A DNA stretch of 64,000 nt from Cristatella mucedo (Eukaryota > Bryozoa > Phylactolaemata > Cristatellidae), in assembly GCA_009760855.2 (NCBI GenBank), contig WPIO01000139.1:498001-562000 (forward strand), given 5' to 3'. Made by a program: the position numbers and the translations under genes. Positions 11,289 to 27,378 of this stretch are shown here, in pieces (position 1 is the stretch's first letter; the number at the start of each line of letters is the position of its first letter). The notes beneath the pieces were generated by a model. It worked only from the letters and a program-made list of their open reading frames with translations. It made no database searches and was not told the origin of the DNA.

Positions 11289-12545
11289 AGATTTTAACTG
11301 GTATTTGAAAGAGTTAGAGTTATCATTGTCTACTGTGTTATGTGAGCTTGCTGCTTCTGCTATTGTAATTAGTGCAGCAGCATCGGCCACTGGTTTATGA
11401 CCCATCTTAGAAAGGTGGTTGGGCAATTGACTCGGTGCAGCTTCCCATGCCTTTGATATAAGCACGTGGCCCACCACAGATGCACTTCCCTACCTGTGAT
11501 GAGTCAGCCAGCGTCCATATGGTCCCACTGGGGGAATAAAGATCGAGTCTCGTATACCTCTCTCGTCCGTGCTGTGTCTCCATGAGACTCAATAAGCCTT
11601 GTGGGCGCCGGAGCCACGGCAATGCAACAACCGCTATCTGACTAATGACTTGCCTATCAACAGACTATTTCGCGAATACCTAGACAACACCTGCTGCTAT
11701 TGACATATGGCCTGTATGTATCCAGTATTATAGTTAGACAAAACTGCTGCTTGCGAAAGCATCTCTGACTGAATGCAATAGTCATAGGGTCTAGAGAGCC
11801 AGTGGTTGTATTTGAAATAAGATTTAATTCGAGATGAGTCAGGCTTGAAGGTGGACAATGAAGTCAAGCTATTAACGGAAGTTAATGAGTCCAGCTGGAA
11901 GGCTACCTTGGACATGGACTCTCAGATCACGTCCATCTTGTTGACAAAGAAGCTAGAAAAAAACAATTGGCCACATTCCATGCGAATCACTTTTGATATT
12001 GGGCCGTGCTACATCAGCCAGATCATTACTTCAAGATATTTCTCTATGTTCCTAAATCGTAATGCTTAGGCACCGATTGTGTTGTGATCAATGGCTAGGT
12101 GACATAAAATGTCCAAGTCAAGGTATTAGCCAGTCGCACTGCCGGTGTGCCAGTAGGCAATGGCTGTTGCAGGTCACCTGTGGCAATAAGGGGCTGTCGA
12201 ATAGATTGCTTTAGGTTACGCACACGGACTTCTCATACAAAGGTACGGTAACTTTTTATTCTGAAGTGCAAAGTTAACATCGCGTATACAGGCGGCCTCA
12301 ACAACTCGCTAGCCGTGCATCGAGGCTTCGCGGCCCCGGCGTTTTGAGAACATTCAAGAGGATCGAGTGTTTTACACACGTCGGCATGGTCTATCACATT
12401 CCATAACCTGTTTTGGCAGTCTAATACCTTTTTGAAAGTCACTGCAGCTTGTGTAACATTAAGTAAGGTGCTAAATTCAAAGTGGTTTAACAGATGATTT
12501 ATGGTCGATGTCACCGTTTATTTTTATTGTGCATCTGCAGTACCA

Positions 12546-12546
<1 letters not shown>
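11289..12546. other. No recognisable gene
   Basis: Short frames at 11845-12069 (+) and 12233-12514 (-) have no recognised motif. I see no repeat copies here. Confidence 0.35.

Positions 12547-12629
<83 letters not shown>
12547..12629. repeat. (TG)n microsatellite
   Basis: A pure TG run of about 83 bases. Cys-Val and Thr-His repeat frames over it are artefacts. Confidence 0.98.
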
Positions 12630-12630
<1 letters not shown>

Positions 12631-12875
12631 CCAAGAGACGCTGGACGCTCGACATTGGCTATCGTACCCCGCAAAGAATTAAAACCAAATTAATGTAAAG
12701 GATGCAGGAGAGTTGGGTTAATTCAAGTTCTGAGCCTGCCCTCGAAACAATAAATACTCACAGCACGAGTCAGAGAGGTGTACTGCCCCGTGTTTTGCAT
12801 TAATCTTAATCTAGCTTGAGATCGGTAGTAGCATTTAAGATATTACGTCAGCTAAACGGCTGTAATAGCATGCAA

Positions 12876-13425
12876 TAAATCTCCGGCAGTAACTCTACGA
12901 AGCCACTAAGACTGTGTGGGTGCTACGCGTGAGAGTACATTTCTACAGGGCACTCAACGCCTGAGTAGCTTCCGGTATGCATTCGGAAGCCAGCATACTT
13001 CATCTCACACAGCAAGAACAAAGGGAGAAGCAAAATTAGCTAATTCAAAAAAAATTAGCTAATTCAAAAAAAAAGCTAATTCAGGAAAGCAGTTGAGGTA
13101 GGTCAGCACACGGAAGTAAACCTCAGGACGGCTGGAAAGGATGTGCAATAGTCGGCAGCAGGAGAGTAGATGTCATTACGTAAGAGTTGTGAAAGTGAGT
13201 TATAAATCCTAAGACCTGCTGAGCAAAATCTTCTGCCGCCAACGGTCTTTAAAAGCGGAGGAATAAAACAGCTGATTTACTTTTCATACAGGACATGTGG
13301 GCACGAGGAGGCTGAAACTGGTGCGGCAGTTCAGCTAGGAATGAAGGAGCCAAGCCGTGGCGGGTCTTGAGGGTCAGCGTAAGAGCTGTACACGTCACGC
13401 GTTTCCAGCCAAGTGAAGTGTTCAT
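12876..13425 (-). mobile_element. LINE type B, 3' end
   Basis: The minus strand gives the C-terminal segment (LTLKTRHGLAPSFLAELPHQ) and the type B 3' UTR, with the terminal GAGTTACTGCCGGAGAT. An A-rich unit of about 20 bases (TTAGCTAATTC plus A-run) is present three times at 13030-13083 inside the UTR, a copy-specific expansion. The coding frame is broken. Confidence 0.83.
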
Positions 13426-14576
<1,151 letters not shown>

Positions 14577-17500
14577 GTAGAAATCAAAACTAAAAAAGTG
14601 CCTGAAATAGCCACTCACCTTTCTCTAACACGAAATCTGCCGGCTTCGCGAAGCGATCTAAACGTGGGAAATTAATCTATTACCGACTCCTCAGTATTCC
14701 AACGAGCCTCGCTTATATCAATAATCTTCCGCGGAATATTTCTCTTGGAACATCTATTGTTGAAATGTGTACATAGTCTGTACCATAATTATCACGACGT
14801 CCTCCAGATTGCATTATTGGACTTTGCTTACTGACTCAAAGCAAAAGTAGCTCATACATAATATGTCACCGTACTCTTGATCACCCAGTGTCTGGATCTC
14901 ATCGTCGCTGCCGTTTCGACGTTTATTAGCGAGCAGCCAATTAAACCAAATTAATAGAAGAGGTAGCAGAGGCGGAATATGTTCTTGCTGCAGACTTGGC
15001 TGAATGCTGGCTGCAGGCTAGTTTTAACCAGGTCGCTTCGCGCTCCTCAGACCCGACTGAGCTGGTTTTTGCTCCTGGGATGAGCCGGTGCTGGCAGACG
15101 AGGTTGCCTCACTCTGGGCGGGGACGCGGTTTGCGGCGGCGGAATGCGCGATGCATCTCGTCGATGCTTCTGTCGCTCTGTCTTTGCTGTTGCATAGTAT
15201 TCGTCTGCTGTCCAGCCGTATCTGTGCCTGCTGACGTAAAACATGGATAATAATCTAAAGTTATTTGAAGCCACGTGGGAGTGATTGGCCGTGCTCGCCG
15301 ACTCAAAATCATGTAGCAAAGATAAATCAACGGGCCAGAACCTTTGATTTACTGCGGGAATTGTTGCCCAAAATATTCTGGGGCCTGCTTGAGTCCACAG
15401 AATCAAATGTAGATCACCGAAATAAATTATTTGGATTTCTGAGTAACTTTACAGACTACCTTGCTGTAACGTTACTGTGTGTAGACGTTTCAAAATGCAG
15501 CCAGAAAACCCAGGGGCTCGATATGAGTTACGGAAGACCCGAATTTCTTACCTGCTTTTTACCGCTGGTGAATTGGCAAGCACAGGGGTTACTATTAGCG
15601 ATTTTTTAAGGCACTAGTTTCCTTTGCTTAGTCTCTTGACTTTGACCTCCATCATAATTTAGACGCAATCCATTTGTTTTTAAGGTCAAGAGCTGCTACG
15701 CGAAATCATTAGAAATAAGACAAATGAGCGGCAGTGGATCTACGGTCAACGAATAACTGGAGTAAAATAATGAATGGAGCCCGAAGAACTGGAATAAAGT
15801 TATTAATGGAGCTAATATTAGGAATAAAAAGACCAATTCAGTAATAAATTGGGCGAGATGACTAGCAACTAGGACTAGCGACTTATTTTCTGAAAGGAGG
15901 CAATGCAAGGTGAGCGAGAAAATTATTTAAACTGAGGCTAAGGAGACTTGGAGATCACGGTAAAGGGAAGCTTTTGTTGACAGTCCCCTGTCGCTTTTGA
16001 TGAACTCGGATGTTTAGCAACTCCCTGCTATTAAAGTTATGACCGGGTTCTCTCTGAAACACAAAGACTCTAAGCCTGGCCTGCTGGAGCTGTGCAATTT
16101 CACACCTGAATTGACAAGGCATATCCCTTTACCACAAAGTTCGAGCGTTGAAATTGAAATACCTCACGAAATACCTCAATTTGTTTGAGCCAGTGTAGCC
16201 TCTGCTGCCTGTTCCATCCGGAAATATCATCATTCTAAGCCTAATACCCTCTCTCCCTTGACAGGTAAGGAATTATATCAATCCACTGCAATAATTTCCC
16301 ATTAACGGTACGTGGACAAAAATCTGAAGCTCAAAGCTCGGAACTCTGGTAAAAGTGGTAGCATAATCTCACGAATGCTTGGGGCACTAACCTTTGTACT
16401 GAACTTAACATTAATAGGCAAGCATTTTTTTAATACCCTGAAGTACTAAAGTCGGAATGGATGAACACTAACGATGAGAGTATGCTCTTTAATTGTGACA
16501 TTACCTTCAAGCGAACCCTATTGGACTGCCAAACGTCCGTACGTTTAAAATTGCTACTGGATATTACGACGATCCCCAGATTTTTAACAGTCTTCCTTGT
16601 ACTTCCTGTACCGTTTGGAAGCAATTCTAGTGGTGACTGCATGAGTAGTCATTCCAACACCACTACAACCTGCTCTTTACGAAGTCCAAGACCAGGGTTG
16701 AATGTCGGACTTTGGCCTTCTCGAAGACGTCCAAAGCTTTGTTAGCAAGGGGACACCTGCTGGTACCAGGCGACACCCAGTGGTCCTATTAGACTAGGGG
16801 CAACTGCCATGAGTCCCCTTAGCTACGTAATTGGCGACCGGAAATGGATCTAGACAGCAACAGATGCATCGATTAACTGAATCAAATGTTAAACCAGTTC
16901 ATTTGCTCCAATCAAAGCTAGCAAGCGGAATCGTGTCACCATAAGAAAAGCATGAGCACTGCACTACTAGCCTTGGCACAAATTTTGAAATGGATATGCG
17001 ACGATAAAAGTACTAAATGTATACGAGGCAGAAGAGGGTACTTATAGGAATCCCACGGAGAAGCTGCAAATCTCTATTTGATTCTTGGCATTGGCTTAGC
17101 TTGCCAGAGACTAACTCATCTATTATTGCAAGCTTAGTCTGTTGTATTGTCATGCTTAATTTAGCACCGATTAAAATTGTCATTTATTTAGCACCGATCA
17201 AAATCGTCGAAGGATGCACGAGTGCTTTACCAGTGCTAGAAGCTGCTGCCACGATGCTTGATTGTCGCTAAATGGCCAATACTCTTTCAAACGTCGGAAG
17301 AGCAAGCAAGACTTTTAGTTTTCATTTCGATGCAAGCGCAGACATACAATCTTTGAACAAGGATACATTGCAAAATCTGATTGTGGCCTTGGGGCTGGCT
17401 TATGTGTTTTCCATGATAAACCATTGGCACAAAATAATGAGCTTGTAAATAAACCAATAATCTCACGAATATTGACGCTGTTACAAGCAAACTGGCTTCC

Positions 17501-17585
17501 CTTCCTTTGTTCTTAACCCCCTGAGCTTCTATTTTGCTGCTAACAATGCTGCAGCACGATACAGCCCAAGATGTCGTGCCGCAAG
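14577..17585. other. No firm gene
   Basis: Apart from the candidate exon near 15.1 kb, I see only short frames. A 27-base direct duplication (TTAGCACCGAT repeated) lies at 17161-17210. Confidence 0.35.
15100..15240 (-). CDS. Possible terminal exon, unknown protein
   Basis: On the minus strand an AG acceptor (TTTTACGTCAG, ending near 15237) precedes a hydrophilic frame with MQQQRQSDRSIDEMHRAFRR and then RKPRPRPE and a stop near 15109. The other frame over the same bases is also open (DASRIPPPQTASPPRVRQP). Composition is GC-richer than the surroundings. No partner exon is identified, so this is only a candidate; it may equally be chance. Confidence 0.18.
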
Positions 17586-17690
17586 TTTGGGCTGAGTTTA
17601 GTTCTTTGGGAACATATGAGCACGGTCTCCAAAGAACTTGAGGTTTTTATGAGGTATAGGTAAACGGTTAGATTGCAAAAAGTGGACAAC
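17585..17690 (-). mobile_element. LINE type A coding fragment
   Basis: The plus-strand bases TTGGGAACATATGAGCACGG and CTCCAAAGAACTTGAGGTTT align with the C-terminal coding end of type A copies (compare 3875-3955), reverse complemented. No tail is attached. Confidence 0.65.
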
Positions 17691-17744
17691 TACACCGACT
17701 AAAAGAATCAGAGCTTTAATTATCCCAGAAACCCTTATGGAATA

Positions 17745-18873
17745 CGGTACCTAATGTATCTCCGTCAGTAACTCCACAAAGTCATAAAGACCATGTGGGT
17801 GTTACGCAGAAGAGTTTTGTATAGCACACTCACAGCCTAAGCGGCTTTCGGTACGCATTCGGTAGCCAACAGACTTCGTCTCACGCAACAAAGAGAAAGT
17901 GGGAAGCATAGCAGAGTCAGGAGAGCAGTTGAGGTAGTGAGTAGCATAGAAATAGCAGTTCAGGACCGCTGAAAAGATGTGCCATAGTCGGCAGTAGGAG
18001 AGTAGTTGTCGTTGCGTACGAATTGTGGAAGCGAGTTCCACAGTCTAGGACTTGCAGAGCTAGAGCTTCTGTCGCCAACGGTCTTTAAGCGGAGGAATGG
18101 GACAGCTAATTTATTGTCCACACAGGACCTGAGGGCGCGAACAGGCTGAAACTGATGCAGCAGTTCAGCTAGGTATGAAGGAGCCAAGCCGTGGCGGGCC
18201 TTGTGGGTCAGCGTTAGAACTTTGCTCTGTATCCTTTGCTCAACCGGCAACCATCCTAGCTCTTCCAGCAAAGGAGACACGTGCTCAAACCGCTGGGACT
18301 TGAAGACCAGCCTTGCAGCCATATTCATAGTCCGCTGTAGTGGCATAATAGCTTTCTTTGGCAGCCCAGCCAAAAGGGAATTACAATAATCAAGCCGAGA
18401 CAGAACTAAAGAGCTAGTTTAATTTTTTACAAGCCACTGTGGGAGACAGCTTCTAATCTTGGATAGGGATCGGATGTGATGGCTAGCTGTAGAGGCAGTC
18501 TTCTAAATAAAGCTTTTGAAATTAAGGCAGCTGTCGAACACGACACCTAGATTACGAGCACGTGGTGAAGGTCGCACAATAGCATCACCTATTAGAACAG
18601 CAAAACCTTTTAATCCAGCCACACGCTTAGGGTGTCCTATGAGAAGCAGTTCGGTTTTATCGTCATTTAATTTCAGGAAGTTTTCCGACATCCAGGATCG
18701 AATATCGGCAAGGCAAGCATTCAGTTTCTCAGTTGCTGCAGCAGATTCCGACGGTTTAAATGACAAATACAACTGAGTATCGTCAGCATAGAAGTGATAT
18801 CCTATTCCATGGGCCTTAATCACTTTTCCCAGAGGTTGTGTATAAATGGAGAACAGCAAGGGACCAAGTACAG
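17745..18873 (-). mobile_element. LINE type B, RT motif B to 3' end
   Basis: The minus strand runs from [20 protein letters not shown] through the YADD box ([20 protein letters not shown]), [20 protein letters not shown] and MNMAARLVFKSQRFEHVSPL to the 3' UTR and terminal GAGTTACTGACGGAGATACA. It is 5'-truncated exactly at the GSVLGP motif. It has frame breaks (between about 18420 and 18370 and after 18040) but is one of the better preserved copies. Confidence 0.9.
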
Positions 18874-18884
18874 ACCCTATGGGC

Positions 18885-19800
18885 TCTGTGCTTGGTCCGT
18901 ATACGCTTTTCACAATTTATGTACTCGCTCTCGCCGGTGTAATCGCCGAGCACAGTCTAGGCTTTTACTTCTGAACCGATAAAAGTTGTACCTATGCTTT
19001 GATTCCATCCGGCATTTAAGCATGTCAAACTGACTCGCTCGCAGCAAAGTTTGCTAGTATCATCATATGGATGAAAGCACAATTTCACAAATTGAATGGC
19101 TATAAAACAAATTTCCTAGTTATGGGCAGAGAATGTGTGACTCGGTTGGAAAGCTTCGCTTAAAATTGGCCTGCTAGCACATCTTTTGCTGCACCTGCTC
19201 AAAATATTGGTGCTCTGTTCCAAAGTGACCTGTCATTAGACGACTACATAAAGTTAACTTAGACCAGACAGACTTTTATTAAATAACCAGTCAAGTCTGC
19301 CTGCTTTCAGCTGCAACCATTTATGAAATTTGGGAGTGTTGATACAGTGTTGCCTTAGCCAAGTTGGCCCACGCGTTTGCGAAACCAGTCTCAGATTATG
19401 TAACTTACTACTTTTCGGTCTACCGGCCTGGTGTGAAACTCAGTAGCTAGATTTGTCTGTCATGAGCATCGAAGTCGCCAGTTTACACCACCTCCAGCAA
19501 CCCTGCATTTTCTACCAATAGAGCACATTATTTACGAGCGCATTTACTTTAAGGTTTGGTCACTAAATTTTAGGTCTCATTGTTATCTGACTGCAGCCTA
19601 CGTATAACAACTCTTCAACGAGCCTAGGTTCGTACCACTAGTTCTTCTCACTCAAATCATTTTACTATTCCTCCAACCAAACTGCGATTCTTTGACAACC
19701 TTGAACATAGTTCATGTGCTCCCAACGTCAGGAGCTCACTACCGACCGACGTCACGGCGTCCCAACTTCTGAAGTGTAACCTTAATCGGCAAAAATGGTG
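18885..19800 (+). mobile_element. LINE type C, RT motif B to 3' end, decayed
   Basis: The plus strand starts with [20 protein letters not shown] (18880-18940). It continues through a degenerate YADD region (TDKSCTYAL, 18980-19005) and VLFQSDLSLDDYI (19210-19250) to a C-terminal segment with SSLPTDVTASQL near 19735-19775. It is the sister of 4525-5655. Many frame breaks are present. Confidence 0.72.
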
Positions 19801-22800
19801 AGAAACTAAGCCACTCCTGTAGTCTGTCATGAACTCTGAAAAAATTATTATATTATAGTTATACTTCGTCCACTACTATTTTCACTAGCGAACTACCAAA
19901 TATCTGAGCTTTAACAATTTCTTTGGGCTTAGAGGTAGCTTTATTCGTAAGTGATGTCTGCTCACCTTGCAACGCCAAGATGCATTCACCTAAATATATT
20001 CTCGGCAAATGATTCATTCGTGATACTCAGCAAAAAATTAAAATAAAAGACAAGTTAAAAATGCTTAGGTTTAGGAGTTCCGATTGAATTTTCTAAACAT
20101 CACTGCTTAAGCAGATGCCAACTTGCACCTATTTTAAAGTTGTATCAATCATCAGGAGCAGAAAGCGCTACTACCGACAAGTACCTTTAGGTAGGTAGAC
20201 TCGGGTTTATTCCGGTTTGCTTGACGACAATTTAGTACAATAGCTCATTAAAAGGCTAGGGCGTTCTCTTGCTTGCAGAAGAGTCTGTGTCCTGGAAATG
20301 GAATGGCCTTTAAAGGCGTGCATATTCGTATGTCTTGCTTGCATGTGAAAAGTTTCTCACTCGTTGACACTGGCATTACAGAGAGAGGCCCTTGAAGAGC
20401 GCGAGAAATGACCAATTTCTTTTTATATCGCATCAAACTGGGCCGCCCGTCTTCTACATCTAGACAGAGCTAGGATGCGAACCCGGCGCTCGTAAATGTG
20501 TAAGTCTCAGCCATCAAGCGATAAAAATCAATGCCACTCTGAGCCTGTCGACATATCCAACTACCTTTTGAGGCAGTGCTGATGCTCATTGATCAGATTC
20601 TTAAGTCAGTGGATCATTGGATCAGCGCAGGGTGGTGTTACCTAAAGATAACATGTCCTCTTATGTAGCTTAGATATTTCATTTGACAGCGAAGACGGAT
20701 TACAGGATTGTACCTTAAGATAACAAGTCCATTAAAATAGCTTTAAAAGTGCTATTCGGACAGCAACGGGTAGTTATAGGCATTCAATTGCCGCCAAAGT
20801 GTCAGCCATCTCTCGCAGTGTCCATCGGCCCAGAGCCCAATTTACCTCCACTGATAAGACATCAATTCTTAGACCAAACGCATTACTTATTACATGGTTT
20901 TGGCTTTTATATTATCTTTGGGCTAGGCTATCTTAGTTTGTTTATTTACATTTACAATAAAGGTAACAATGAATAATTGATATGGGTTATATTCTCTTTC
21001 ATTACACAAAGATGTTAACGTAGACATAACAACCAACGAATACAACTTCTAGCTGCTTCGGAAATTCTAAATAGAAAGGACGTCAATATGCTTATTAGTA
21101 AATGCGTCGGGCCATCACTAGTAAGCACACTAATTAAAAATCACGTGGACCAAATCCACGCAAAGCAGACCAATTCTATTTTTTGCTGCTGCGGTTTAAA
21201 TGTGCTCAAGTCATGGGGCTTCGTAACGTCATCACTTGAGTGAATGCTTGGGGAATAAAAGCATACCCACTTACAGTAGAGTATCTCTACGACGGAGGTG
21301 ACGGCTTCTGTAAAACGTCGACGGGTAAGAAATTTGGCAGAAATACATTCAATACAGAATTGAAAAGGTCGATGTGAATATTTCCTATCGGCAAGCCTAC
21401 GACTATAAGCTTGAGGGCTACCGGCCGCATAAAAGAAAAAGACTTGAGGCCTCCAGGACGCTACGAGCGTCGCCTGTAATTGTCGCTTGCTGGGTTAGAC
21501 TCACACAGCCCAACGCATACATCGAGTTGTTATGAGCGCTGTATTTCGCTCTAGTTAGCTGTTTAGCAATCAACGCCCGTAGCTCGATAATAGCGAAGGA
21601 GTTGTCTTTTGCTATCGTCATGGGTTGCGACTTTGTTTTTTTAACGCTCCCCAAACGATCGAGTTCTTCTTTTGCCTGTTCAAGCTACATATAACGCAAG
21701 GTGTTGATTGTTCAAAGTCCGAATCACTATCTTAAATGCCAGACTTTCGGTTTCAGGAACATCACTCGCTACAAGTCTGCGAATTTTGATAACACGCCTT
21801 ACCAAGGTTGAGCAAGTTAAGGAAGAGCCCCGGGTTCAGCAACGATTTGCCTAAACTGGGCCGAGCTAAATCACAGAGTCTATTTCTGGTATTCATTACT
21901 CACAGTGCCTGAATTGTAAAGGCTGTAAATTGTAAAGAATTGTAAAGCCGATTATGTGCTTTTCTATGCTATAGGCAGGGGTTACCATTCCAGAGTTGGC
22001 CTTTGAGCGGATTCGAGCACGTGATCACAAAGCCGTTCGTGCATGTCATCACCGTCGTTGAGCGTCGGTAACACTTGGACGCTTTCAAATGGACTTCGCG
22101 ATGCAATTAACAGAGGCTTGTTATGTAGACGCAGGGGCAGTTGTCTTTAATGTCTTTTTCCACTTCTGTCGGAAAATTGGTGTGCATCGCTAGGTGTGAG
22201 TCCATGCGTCACCAGTTTTCATATGGAGTCAGCAGGGTGAGACCAACATCATTACTCGCGCTGCTGTTTTACCCTGATCGTGAGCAACCGAAGACTATGT
22301 AGCAATTTTGCTGCTGTCGTGAAGACGTCTCAGTAGTGTTTTTTTTATTTGGTGACGCTTTTTTTACTGCAGCCAGCTACTGCTACGTGCCAGACGAGGA
22401 ACCGCGTTTTGAAAATTTTAAGAGTGGCGACCGTAATGTAGTAAAATATCACTTCTTACCGATAACCAATTATCTATCTTTCTAGTTGCACTTCACCTCC
22501 TCTTCGAGTATTTGCTGACTTGAAGAAGGTTCTTTCAAATTGTTATCTTAAGTTCTGCATTATTTCTCCTTGAAGATGACAATTACATTACAACTTGGTG
22601 AATTAGATACTTTCATCTTTTTGAACGTGCATGCTAACCGACTTCGGGTGGTTACGACCACGCTAAGGTTACTAAATCAGCGTGTCACAATAGAAAATGC
22701 ATCTAACTTACGATCTAGGCAAGCATCACTTACGCTCTCAGGAATGCTTGGAAGCTTAAAACATGTTGCTGCTGCAATTTCAGGAATTCGGGCGCAGCGT

Positions 22801-23000
22801 TAGGAGCTGCTGCAGTCGTGACGGGGAATTTCGGATGTACCTAAGCAAAGCTGACTAGATTGCATGAAGAAAAATCTCTTTATTATTTCCTTATTAATTG
22901 ACTTGGTAAACTGATTCGACTTTGTACTGAGCTCCAAGCTCGAGAGGCGTAGGCTTGGTGCTGCATTGTCATGGTTTCGTGTACGACGGCGATTTTATTT
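19801..23000. other. No firm gene; one tRNA-like relic
   Basis: On the minus strand at about 20455-20525 a B-box-like GGGTTCGCATCC and an A-box-like TGGCTGAGA can be read, suggesting an old tRNA-derived SINE. A similar B box is at 26065-26085. Otherwise I see only short frames without recognisable motifs. Confidence 0.35.
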
Positions 23001-23051
23001 CGTCGCCTAGCTGCTACCGTCGTCAACTAGCTGCTACCGTCGTCACCTAGA

Positions 23052-23058
<7 letters not shown>
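23001..23058. repeat. Three 20-bp tandem units
   Basis: CGTCGCCTAGCTGCTACCGT, CGTCAACTAGCTGCTACCGT and a diverged third unit follow each other in register. The third unit overlaps the left edge of the inverted duplication arm at 23052. Confidence 0.85.
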
Positions 23059-25356
<2,298 letters not shown>

Positions 25357-26343
25357 ACCTACCATCATCATTTTACAAGGCATCAATATACACGTGTTAG
25401 CGCTGATACTATTCACTACCTCGAGAGCTAAACGAAGAAAAACGACAAATAGCCGGAGCTGCTGTAACGGCTGAACTCTACCTTACTTGCTGGATGTTTT
25501 TTTTTTTTTAAGTTCGCAGAGCCCACAATTTTTTCCAAACTTAGCTTGGGGAAGACAGGTGCAATGATTTGAGTGGTTCCATGGCGATGCCCGGTCGCCA
25601 TCACAGAATGAGGTGGTTACCACCCGTTCAAACGAGTTTAGACCTGACGCAGCAGGAAATATCTCAAAGTATACTTGCAATGAACAATAGCTTATAATCT
25701 GGTATAAGGCAGTAAGGTGCACTTCTTTAAAGTGATTACGATGCCGCAGTTAAATCGTTACTGGTTTCACATCACCTGTTCAACGCTGACCCGATGGGTA
25801 CGCTAGAGAGGCAGAAACTTGAAGCTGTCGACAAAATCTCGTACGAGGCTGACGAAATATTGCGATCTATGGTTCATAGCATGACATTTTTACAATTACC
25901 TAACAGCTGATACGGCTACCGTATATTGCATTGGTCGTGATAACAGCAGAAATTCTTTAGTGACGCCGCCAACCGAGAAACTGTACGGCCTGTACACTTC
26001 CCAGATCACTCTCGATGCCAAGAGGTAATTCCAAAGCCACATTCTGATAGCGAGCCTAATCGCGGCTAGGATGCGTACCCAGAGTAAAGGTGGCTGGTTC
26101 GGCGCGAGCTCGCACTTGAGACAAGCTCTCAAGTGCCTCGAAGATAAATAGACACAGTTGCACAACCATGAAAATGCACTAATCGGTGATTTACCAAAAT
26201 AATTATTCAGTTTATAAAAATGCCTTCGAGGCGAGCGCCGTGCAGCGAGGATCGCCTGCTGCGTGTCTCGAACCAGCGGCCTGCGTCGGGAAAGACAAGC
26301 GGCTAGGAGCAAGGATCGCTCGGCGAGAAATTAAGCAATGATG
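25357..26343. other. No firm gene; tRNA-like relics
   Basis: B-box-like GGGTACGCATCCTAG on minus near 26070 and GGTTCGAGACACG near 26270 suggest two decayed tRNA-derived SINE pieces. No coding region is supported. Confidence 0.3.
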
Positions 26344-26514
26344 GAGCCGTGATAGCACACTAGGTAAGGCGGTTGCTTTTCAGTGCCTCTGTCCCGTGAT
26401 CGTGGCTTCGAATCCTGCGGTAGGCGATCCTTCATCGCCGCTGCAAGCGGTGGTGATAGCCGTAAAGGCTCTTCTGTCCCTATGCAAAAATAGGCTGTTA
26501 AATCAGTTAGTATT
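26344..26514 (+). mobile_element. SINE1 copy
   Basis: GAGCCGTGATAGCACACTAG at the head, a weaker internal stem, a diverged B box (CTTCGAATCC), GGCGATCCTTCATCGCC, GGTGATAGCCGTAAAGGC and the end GGCTGTTAAATCAGTTAGTA. Same order and length as 11101-11288. Confidence 0.9.
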
Positions 26515-26589
26515 ATCTTTGATTAGCGCATCCAGCCACCGATAAATACTGCGTATGTTAGAGGAGCATACACTTAACTGCACTGCTTT

Positions 26590-27095
26590 CCTCACCTACG
26601 TCTTCCTGAGTGCCGCTCTGTCAGCGAGACGCTGCGAATAGGTGCTCCGAGCTCAACATCCGATTGCTTGCGCTGTCTTTTGAGATAGCGACTGCGGCAG
26701 CAGCAGCAAATTGTCATGGGCTTTGTGGTGTAGCTCTTCGGCGTCTGGTGACGCTGCCTCGGGCGCCTTTCTGCTGCAGCCACCGCGACGCCCTCCGAAA
26801 GCCTGACAGGCTCAACGAACCGTTTGCGTCCGGTCGGCATGCGCCCTACATTTCCGGTCGCTCGCAGAGGCAGCTTAAGTGGCCTTCGGCCAGCCGTCGC
26901 CCGGTTGGCGCTCGGCGTCAGACAGATTGCTGCGCGGGCCTGGCGAGAACGAGACTGTACGGCTTTGCAGCGAGTGCATCACCGTACGCAGCTCGGGCGA
27001 CAGCTTACTCGTTGGCCTCAAACGCGCCGCGCTATTGGCTGCGTGCGCTCCTAGCGATGAATGGGGCGTTAGCCGAGTCGGCTGGCCGTATGACC
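26590..27095. promoter_or_regulatory. CpG-rich block, possible promoter/5' region
   Basis: This 0.5-kb block is visibly richer in G+C and CpG than its neighbours and has overlapping open frames on both strands. It contains an inverted CCAAT box (CGCTATTGGCTGCG, about 27020-27045). No TATA box or initiator stands out. It could be an unmethylated promoter, a short GC-rich exon (frame 26610-27155, +) or a repeat. The right end meets a LINE tail at 27100. Confidence 0.3.
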
Positions 27096-27099
27096 GCCG

Positions 27100-27378
27100 G
27101 TTTAATAATAATAACAATAATATTGCACTTGATAAAGCGCCCTCAGATAACTTAATCTCTTTCTAGGCGCTTTACATTTGCTGCAAAGTGATATGCAATA
27201 GAATAGTAAGTAAAATCATGCTTGAAAAACAAACGAAATGAATAAAATGGTTAGGGGTGACATGCACAGGGTCGGCATGCAAATGTGGTTAGTGGCAGCA
27301 TGCACAGTGTCAGCACGCATAAGCACGTGAAGGACGAATCGCAGGGGCCCACTAAATGCTGTCCTAAATAGGTGTGTT
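27100..27378 (-). mobile_element. LINE type A 3' UTR and tail
   Basis: AATAATAATATTGCACTTGA followed by TAAAGCGCCCTCAG and CTTTCTAGGCGCTTTACATT is the reverse complement of the type A terminus. It continues into the UTR (GACATGCACAGGGTCGGCAT, AGTGTCAGCACGCATAAGCA) and stops at GGTGTGTTTA near 27378. Confidence 0.88.

Noticed and set aside
12494-12698. Cys-Val and Thr-His repeat proteins over (TG)n
   Set aside because: Direct translation of a dinucleotide repeat; all frames are open because the repeat lacks stops.
18503-18913. 136-codon frame as a host gene
   Set aside because: It is the RT segment of a LINE ([19 protein letters not shown] box).
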